Assembly (NCBI GenBank): GCA_965372385.1
Contig: CBDVCD010000017.1
Span: 1 to 27,415, forward strand
Direction of reading: 5' to 3'
Length of the DNA stretch: 27,415 nt
Source of the DNA: JASJBU01 sp965372385
GTDB taxonomy: Bacteria; Pseudomonadota; Gammaproteobacteria; Chromatiales; Chromatiaceae
The position numbers were made by a program, and so were the translations under genes. The notes under the pieces are model-generated. The model was not told the origin of the DNA, made no database searches, and saw nothing but the letters and a program-made list of their open reading frames with translations. Below are positions 22,553 through 27,415 of the stretch, in pieces (within the stretch, counting starts at the first letter, position 1; each line of letters begins with the position of its first letter).

Positions 22553-24082
22553 TTATTTGATAACCTGAATCAGTAGATAGATCAATGATGCAAAAAATCC
22601 GGCAATCGGCAATGTTATCAACCAGGCTATTACAATCTTCAGGAAGGTAGACCGCTTAACCAATTCCTGCCGGTAGAGTTTGTGTAGCTCTTTGCGTTCT
22701 TTTTTGCTCAATTCTGGTGCGCTCGACTGGATCTCAAGTTGCTTCAGCATCTTGCGCTTCTCTGGGAGAGAGGCGAGGTAGAACTCATCCATAAAATGAT
22801 GTATCAGGGATAATTTCTTGCCCTCCAGGTGGCGGGTAATCTTTTCACGGGTCTCGGCGTGGTGGCTTTTGAGGTATTCGCGTAAAAAACCTACACCAAA
22901 AACGGCGCCAACGGTAATATGGGTTGAACTGACGGGGATACTGAATTCACTGGCCAATATAATGGTGATGGAGACCGCCATGACGATACAGTAGGCGCGT
23001 ATTTGATCCAGTTCGGTTATTTCGGAGCCAATCACCTTGATCAGTTTTGGGCCGTACAGAACAAGCCCAAGCGCGAGTCCCGATACACCAATCAGCATGA
23101 TCCAGAGCGGAATGTTGGTCAACTCACTGACACCGAAGCCAAGCATAACCTCATGGATCGCGGCGACTGGTCCCACAACATTAGCGACGTCGTTGGCGCC
23201 ATGCGCAAAGCTGAGTAAAGCGGCGGCAAAAAACAGGGGAATATTGAACAGCCTGTTGATCCCAATTTTACTTTGTGGGAGTCGATCAGCAGCCTGGGCT
23301 ATCGCTGGTTGGATAATAAGATAGAGGCCTACGGCAATCACCAGGCTGGTCAGGATAGCGGTTATAAAATCGACCTGCCATATCTGTTTGAAACCTTTTA
23401 GGATGAGGTAGGCCGAGAAGGCCCATGCCATGGCGGCCACCAGGATTGGGACTACGCGTATTGCCGCCCGAGACATGTTCTCCCGATAGGTCAGGGTATT
23501 TTTTATCAGGTAGAGGAAGGCCGCCGCAATTAAGCCGCCAAGCAGGGGTGAGATGATCCAACTGCTGGCAATGGCCGCAATCTTGGACCAGTTGGCGATG
23601 CCAAACCCACCCACGGTAATGCCAGCCCCCACTATGCCGCCGATGATGGAATGGGTGGTTGAAACCGGGGCCCCGAATGCGGTAGCCAGATGAATCCATA
23701 GGGCTGCCGCGAGCAGAGCAGACAGCATGAGCCAGACAAAGTCTTCCTGATTTCGAATCAGCGCGGGATTGATGATTTCACCTTTGATGGTATTCATGAC
23801 ATCACCACCGGCTATCAGAGCACCGGCAGATCCGAAGATGATCGCGATGATCAGGGCCGAGGTGAGGGTGAGTGCCTTGGAGCCTACCGCGGCGCCGAGA
23901 TTGTTGGCCGCATCGTTTGCGCCGATGGTGATGGCCATATAACCGCCGAAAAGTACCGCGAGTATCAGTGGTAGCGGGACGGTCCCATCGTTAAAAAACA
24001 GGCCTATGCTGGTGATGACGCCAAGCAGAAATCCCAGTGTCAGGCTGAAACGCAACAGATTTGAGCGATTGGAGAAAAGCAT
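22553..24082 (-). CDS. PiT-family inorganic phosphate transporter
   Basis: Membrane carrier that imports phosphate with H+ or Na+. The duplicated PiT signatures are GANDAANN (54-61) with GAPVSTTHSIIGG (137-149), and GANDVANVVGP (295-305) with IPVSSTHITVGAVFG (382-396). About ten to twelve membrane helices surround them. Residues about 405-480 form a charged cytoplasmic loop, then a final membrane segment. No DUF47/Pap regulator gene lies beside it. The ATG at 24080-24082 lacks a strong Shine-Dalgarno. Confidence 0.88.
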   Translation of the reverse strand: MLFSNRSNLLRFSLTLGFLLGVITSIGLFFNDGTVPLPLILAVLFGGYMAITIGANDAANNLGAAVGSKALTLTSALIIAIIFGSAGALIAGGDVMNTIKGEIINPALIRNQEDFVWLMLSALLAAALWIHLATAFGAPVSTTHSIIGGIVGAGITVGGFGIANWSKIAAIASSWIISPLLGGLIAAAFLYLIKNTLTYRENMSRAAIRVVPILVAAMAWAFSAYLILKGFKQIWQVDFITAILTSLVIAVGLYLIIQPAIAQAADRLPQSKIGINRLFNIPLFFAAALLSFAHGANDVANVVGPVAAIHEVMLGFGVSELTNIPLWIMLIGVSGLALGLVLYGPKLIKVIGSEITELDQIRAYCIVMAVSITIILASEFSIPVSSTHITVGAVFGVGFLREYLKSHHAETREKITRHLEGKKLSLIHHFMDEFYLASLPEKRKMLKQLEIQSSAPELSKKERKELHKLYRQELVKRSTFLKIVIAWLITLPIAGFFASLIYLLIQVIK

Positions 24083-24438
24083 GCCGATGCTTGCAGGTGG
24101 ACGGGTTGTTTAATCAGTCGTATGTGCCTTGTGATAGATTATTGGCCCGCATGGCTCAATCCTCCTGCGGGTATCAGGAAAAAACCTGTTGGGGTCATCA
24201 GGATTGTTACTCTTTCATGGCAGTGATATGACGCATTCTGCCACAGAGTAAGAGGGGAAAGCGATCCTGGCAGTGTGCTACATAGCGTCTGTCAGGGCCA
24301 TACCTAGGATTTGATCCACATATATCAAGAGAACGGCGGAATCCTGATATGATCCCTCTCCAAAGTGCCTGGCGGAAACCTACTACGACTTTGGTTTTGG
24401 CTTGGGTGGAATCAGGATTAGGCCAGGCAAGATAAAAT
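24083..24438. other. Divergent intergenic region between the PiT and dgt genes
   Basis: No gene is supported in these 356 bases; a 100-codon minus-strand frame here has no family features and overlaps dgt. On the plus strand an extended -10 (TGATATGAT) is present at 24345-24353. Confidence 0.5.
24345..24353 (+). promoter_or_regulatory. Extended -10 promoter element for dgt
   Basis: TGATATGAT fits TGnTATAAT with one mismatch (TATGAT). It is about 85 bases before the dgt start codon. An extended -10 can work without a good -35, and none is visible. Confidence 0.4.
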
Positions 24439-25803
24439 ATGTCCATGAATTGGCAGCAACTTTTGTCCAGGAAGAGATTGGGTTCGAAGGATGTGCCCTC
24501 AGACTCCACTTCTCGTACCGACTATCAGAGGGATTTCGATCGCATCGTCTTTTCCTCGGCCTTTCGGCGGATGCAGGACAAGACCCAGATCTTTCCCCTC
24601 TCAAAGATCGATTATGTGCGTACCCGCCTGACCCACAGTCTGGAATCTTCCAGTGTGGGGCGTTCGTTGGGTACCCTGGTGGGGGAGCAGATTATTGCCC
24701 GGCATGGACTTAAGGATGCAGAGGCCTCGGACTTTGGCGATATTTGTGCGGCGGCCTGTCTCTCCCACGATATCGGCAACCCCCCATTCGGCCATTCCGG
24801 GGAGGACGCGATCCGCCACTGGGCAGAAACCGCAGAATATGGCAGCCGGCGTGTGGGGGTACTGAAGGGCAGCCAGCGGGAGGATTTCCTCAATTTCGAG
24901 GGTAATGCGCAGGGTTTTCGGGTGCTCTCCAGGCTACAGAACCGGGACAATGAAGGGGGACTGCAGCTGACCTGCGCCACGCTGGCGGCCTTTACCAAAT
25001 ACCCCAGGGAGTCCTGTATCGGAAATGGCCGGTTTGGCGGCGTCAGTGCCAAGAAGCAGGGCTTTACCGCACAGGACCAACAGCTCTTCACCGAGGTGGC
25101 GGAGACAGTGGGGCTGATGCGTAAGGATCCGGTGATTGCCATCTGGTGCCGCCACCCCCTGGCCTTTCTGGTGGAGGCGGCGGATGACATCTGCTATCGG
25201 GTGATCGATATTGAGGATGGCTATCGCCTCGGTCATCTCACTTCCCACGAAGCGATGGGGCTGTTCTGCCCGATTTTAGCCGATGAGTCGAAACAGGAGT
25301 CTCGTCTGAAACGTATCTCCGGGGATAAGGAGAAGATCGAGTTCCTGCGTGCCAAGGTGATCAGTCAGGCCATCAGTGAAGTTCTAAGCTGTTTTCTCGA
25401 CAACGAAGCCGAGATGATTGCCGGCCGTTTTGATGAGCCACTCATGAGCCATATCCCTAAAAGGGTGGAGGTGGAGAGGCTGGTCGAGGTGGCCATCGAT
25501 AAGATCTACTGTGCACCGGAGGTGGTTGAGATCGAAACCGCCGGTTTTCAGGTGATAAGCGAACTGCTGGAGCGTTTCATCCAGATTCTGGACGATATAG
25601 CTGAACATGGAGAGGCCGCCAGTCCCCGCAGCCAGATGATGGTACGCTTGATACCCGATCAGTTCATCGGTCCGAACCGACAGCCGGCGGAGGACGCCTA
25701 TACCCGTCTGCTCAGGCTCACCGATTTTGTCTCCGGCATGACGGATTCTTATGCGGTTTCCCTCTACAAGAAGGTCACCGGTATTTCGCTCCCAGGGGGA
25801 TGA
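24439..25803 (+). CDS. dgt: Deoxyguanosinetriphosphate triphosphohydrolase (dGTPase)
   Basis: HD-domain enzyme that hydrolyses dGTP (and often other dNTPs) to nucleoside and triphosphate. Metal ligands are H66 (TRLTHSLE), H110-D111 and H119 in LSHDIGNPPFGHSGE, and the later Asp in ADDICYRV. N-terminal SRTDYQRDFDRIVFSSAFRRMQDKTQ is characteristic. At 454 residues it is of typical length. ATG at 24439 or 24445 could be used. It is followed by a membrane protein gene after 56 bases. Confidence 0.9.
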   Translation: MSMNWQQLLSRKRLGSKDVPSDSTSRTDYQRDFDRIVFSSAFRRMQDKTQIFPLSKIDYVRTRLTHSLESSSVGRSLGTLVGEQIIARHGLKDAEASDFGDICAAACLSHDIGNPPFGHSGEDAIRHWAETAEYGSRRVGVLKGSQREDFLNFEGNAQGFRVLSRLQNRDNEGGLQLTCATLAAFTKYPRESCIGNGRFGGVSAKKQGFTAQDQQLFTEVAETVGLMRKDPVIAIWCRHPLAFLVEAADDICYRVIDIEDGYRLGHLTSHEAMGLFCPILADESKQESRLKRISGDKEKIEFLRAKVISQAISEVLSCFLDNEAEMIAGRFDEPLMSHIPKRVEVERLVEVAIDKIYCAPEVVEIETAGFQVISELLERFIQILDDIAEHGEAASPRSQMMVRLIPDQFIGPNRQPAEDAYTRLLRLTDFVSGMTDSYAVSLYKKVTGISLPGG

Positions 25804-25859
25804 TCTATAGACACCCGATGCGTATATAAGCCTTGGTCGTCTAAGAGGTATCCGACTCC

Positions 25860-26651
25860 ATGATACAAACCCATTCAAACACACCTAAGCTGATTCTGCG
25901 CACCCGTGAGGCCTTGATCCGTGGTCTTATCTGGGCATTTATCGGCACCCTCTATGGGATGCTGTTCGTCTTTTTCGCCGTTTTGGCCGCTGATTGGCAA
26001 CTGCCGGTTCACCCTTACTTCTTCTCAGGTGTATTGGCGGGGACCATCGGCGCCTTGATATACAGCAGTATGCGTCTTGCCGTGTTGATGGCGATTATTA
26101 TTACCCCAATTTCCTCACTGCTGCTGCTTTTGTCGAACGCACCCATGAAACCACTCAATCTCATTTTCATTGTCGGGATGATTGGAGCTGTCATTGGTGC
26201 CTTCTATGGTCATTTTTCCACAGCCTCACGGGTACACAGGGCAGATGCAAAGACCCTCACCGGTTTCTCCGCGGGGTTTCTGGTGTCATTGGGCTACCTG
26301 GTTTTTTCCGGACAGATAACCGATCTTTCATTGGGAATCGTCATTGGTGTCATGTGCCCCATGACGGGTTGGCTTTACGTGTTCCTCGTACCGACATTCA
26401 TTCGGCTTTTTAACAATCTTCTTCCTCCCATGGGTGATGGGGCATTGGTTGGTATTGGTGTGGCGGTCTTTCTGGCACTCTGCATCTTTGTGATGACGAA
26501 CAGTATTACCACTGATTCCGCTGGGGCCTATCTCCCACTGATCGATCATATTCAGAGGCTGTTGCCTCAAGCCATCATGGGCGGCTTTGTTGGAGGGGGC
26601 GTTGCGGGTGTTCTATCTGGTCTTTTCGTTAGTCGCTGGCAGGATCTTTAG
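25860..26651 (+). CDS. Multi-pass membrane protein of unknown function
   Basis: I do not recognise this 263-residue protein. About eight hydrophobic segments can be placed (22-43, 54-70, 73-92, 99-117, 132-152, 157-178, 196-214, 238-257). Several are Gly-rich (GGFVGGGVAGVLSG). No charged catalytic motif is evident; N-terminal RTREALIRGLIWAFIG looks like a cytoplasmic amphipathic lead-in. A close paralogue starts 435 bases downstream, so this is a tandem duplication. Transport or membrane-sensor roles are guesses. Confidence 0.75.
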   Translation: MIQTHSNTPKLILRTREALIRGLIWAFIGTLYGMLFVFFAVLAADWQLPVHPYFFSGVLAGTIGALIYSSMRLAVLMAIIITPISSLLLLLSNAPMKPLNLIFIVGMIGAVIGAFYGHFSTASRVHRADAKTLTGFSAGFLVSLGYLVFSGQITDLSLGIVIGVMCPMTGWLYVFLVPTFIRLFNNLLPPMGDGALVGIGVAVFLALCIFVMTNSITTDSAGAYLPLIDHIQRLLPQAIMGGFVGGGVAGVLSGLFVSRWQDL

Positions 26652-27086
26652 GGCCTCGGAAAAATATAAATCCAGAGTTGTTTTTCGAAACAGAGGGCGG
26701 GTTGCGGTCGAGGATGCATCAAACGTACGATTACCCTCATTATTGATGGGTTTCAGCTAAAGTAAGTCGGTGATTTACCTAATAGTCGTAGGATCGGAAA
26801 GAACATAGAATCAAATGGAATAGTTCGTTTGGGTGGGTTTATCACGAATATAACCATAAGATAGTTATCCTGACTGCCTGTACTTAGCGTATCGGCATTG
26901 ACCACATCATTGTGGATAAGGTGCGACTTGCCTCTTCTTTGGCGACGCCGCATCGGAATTGAGAAAGATTACATTACTGTTACCGTTTCTGTGCTCTGAG
27001 CATCATCCATGATGTCCTCCTTGAGTGCCGGGTATGGGATTGGAATAGGAATCTAAATATTATTGATATCTGAGGAGGTCACTAAC
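26652..27086. other. Intergenic region between the two paralogous membrane protein genes
   Basis: These 435 bases hold no confident gene. The minus strand contains a short frame behind a strong Shine-Dalgarno (26969-27010) that continues in frame, after one TAA, to 26753. No terminator or repeat was found. The ribosome binding site for the downstream paralogue is GAGGAGG at 27072-27078. Confidence 0.5.
26969..27010 (-). CDS. Possible 13-residue leader or start of a broken small gene
   Basis: AAGGAGG lies 5 bases before an ATG at 27008-27010 on the minus strand, giving MDDAQSTETVTVM and a TAA at 26969-26971. The same frame then stays open to 26753 (about 72 more codons, with MRRRQRRGK early on). 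It may be a real micropeptide, a pseudogene broken by one stop, or coincidence. No family is recognised. Confidence 0.22.
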   Translation of the reverse strand: MDDAQSTETVTVM

Positions 27087-27415
27087 ATGATGCAACAGAC
27101 TCATGCAATACCTGCAAACTTGGTAATTCGTTCCAGAGAGGCCTTTATTCGCGCCGTCATCTGGGCATTTATTGGCGCCCTTTACGGTATGTTGTTTGTG
27201 ATTTTTTCATCCCTGGCCGATGAGTGGAAATTGCCGATTCATCCCTATGTATTTTCAGGTGTGTTAGCTGGAACCCTTGGTGCATTGATCTACAGCAGTA
27301 TGCGTCTTGCCGTACTGATAGCGATCATCATCTCTCCTGTTTGCGCGATCCTGTTGGTTTTCTCAGGCACTCCCATCAGTCCACTGAATCTGCTTTTTAT
27401 TATTGGCGGGGTAGG
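27087..27415 (+). CDS. Paralogous multi-pass membrane protein, cut by the window end
   Basis: First 109 codons of a protein closely similar to the 25860-26651 product; identical runs include SGVLAG, GALIYSSMRLAVL and WAFIG. GAGGAGG is 8 bases before the ATG at 27087. The four first membrane segments are present and in the same positions. The 3' end lies beyond the window. It is a tandem duplicate whose function is unknown. Confidence 0.8.
   Translation, partial: MMQQTHAIPANLVIRSREAFIRAVIWAFIGALYGMLFVIFSSLADEWKLPIHPYVFSGVLAGTLGALIYSSMRLAVLIAIIISPVCAILLVFSGTPISPLNLLFIIGGV

Noticed and set aside
24207..24509. Minus-strand 100-codon frame upstream of dgt
   Set aside because: Overlaps the dgt start and promoter, has no recognisable features and no ribosome binding site.
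1..27415. CRISPR arrays, tRNA or rRNA genes
   Set aside because: No regularly spaced direct repeats were seen and no cloverleaf or rRNA sequence was recognised by eye; a dedicated scan was not possible.

Overview
The window looks like the chromosome of a gammaproteobacterium, probably a respiratory, sulfur-oxidiser-like lineage. Evidence for this is the gene order yciB-yciI-parvulin facing PHP-yciO-site-2 protease-trpS-scpA-scpB-rluB, the GC-rich housekeeping genes, a GAK-type CofD-like protein, a PiT phosphate carrier and dense intergenic palindromic repeats. No genus can be named from the sequence alone.

Layout: (1) 1-1822, minus strand: a decayed REP-associated transposase tail, a small basic coiled-coil protein and a CofD-related protein of the GAK-system type. 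(2) 1945-4004, plus strand: a divergent calcineurin-type phosphoesterase, then an SCO/SenC thioredoxin-fold protein. (3) 4005-10010, plus strand: a promoter region with a perfect FNR/ANR-type box, then a tight operon of two di-heme cytochrome c peroxidases, a Tat-exported Rieske protein and an AioA-like molybdopterin oxidoreductase. This set matches the dissimilatory iodate reductase cluster (idrP, idrP, idrB, idrA) and is the main discovery of the window. Terminators on both strands close it. (4) 10161-12900, minus strand: parvulin lipoprotein, YciI, YciB and a conserved-looking unknown. (5) 13026-20551, plus strand: PHP phosphoesterase, YciO, site-2 protease, TrpS, ScpA, ScpB, RluB and an endonuclease III-like protein. 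A small AT-rich element bounded by inverted repeats, carrying an I-Ssp6803I-like PD-(D/E)XK nuclease, sits between trpS and scpA. A palindromic repeat is inserted in frame inside scpB. (6) 20528-24082, minus strand: MtaB, a DUF4388-like protein and PiT. (7) 24439-27415, plus strand: Dgt, then two tandem paralogous membrane proteins, the second cut by the window end.

How the idr genes would work together (inference from the published iodate-respiration model): IdrB carries the export signal and the [2Fe-2S] centre and takes IdrA to the periplasm. IdrA reduces iodate at a Mo-bis-MGD site. The two di-heme peroxidases remove peroxide formed during the reaction. The FNR box suggests the operon is switched on under low oxygen. 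The SCO protein just upstream may assist redox or metal maturation, but nothing in the sequence proves it.
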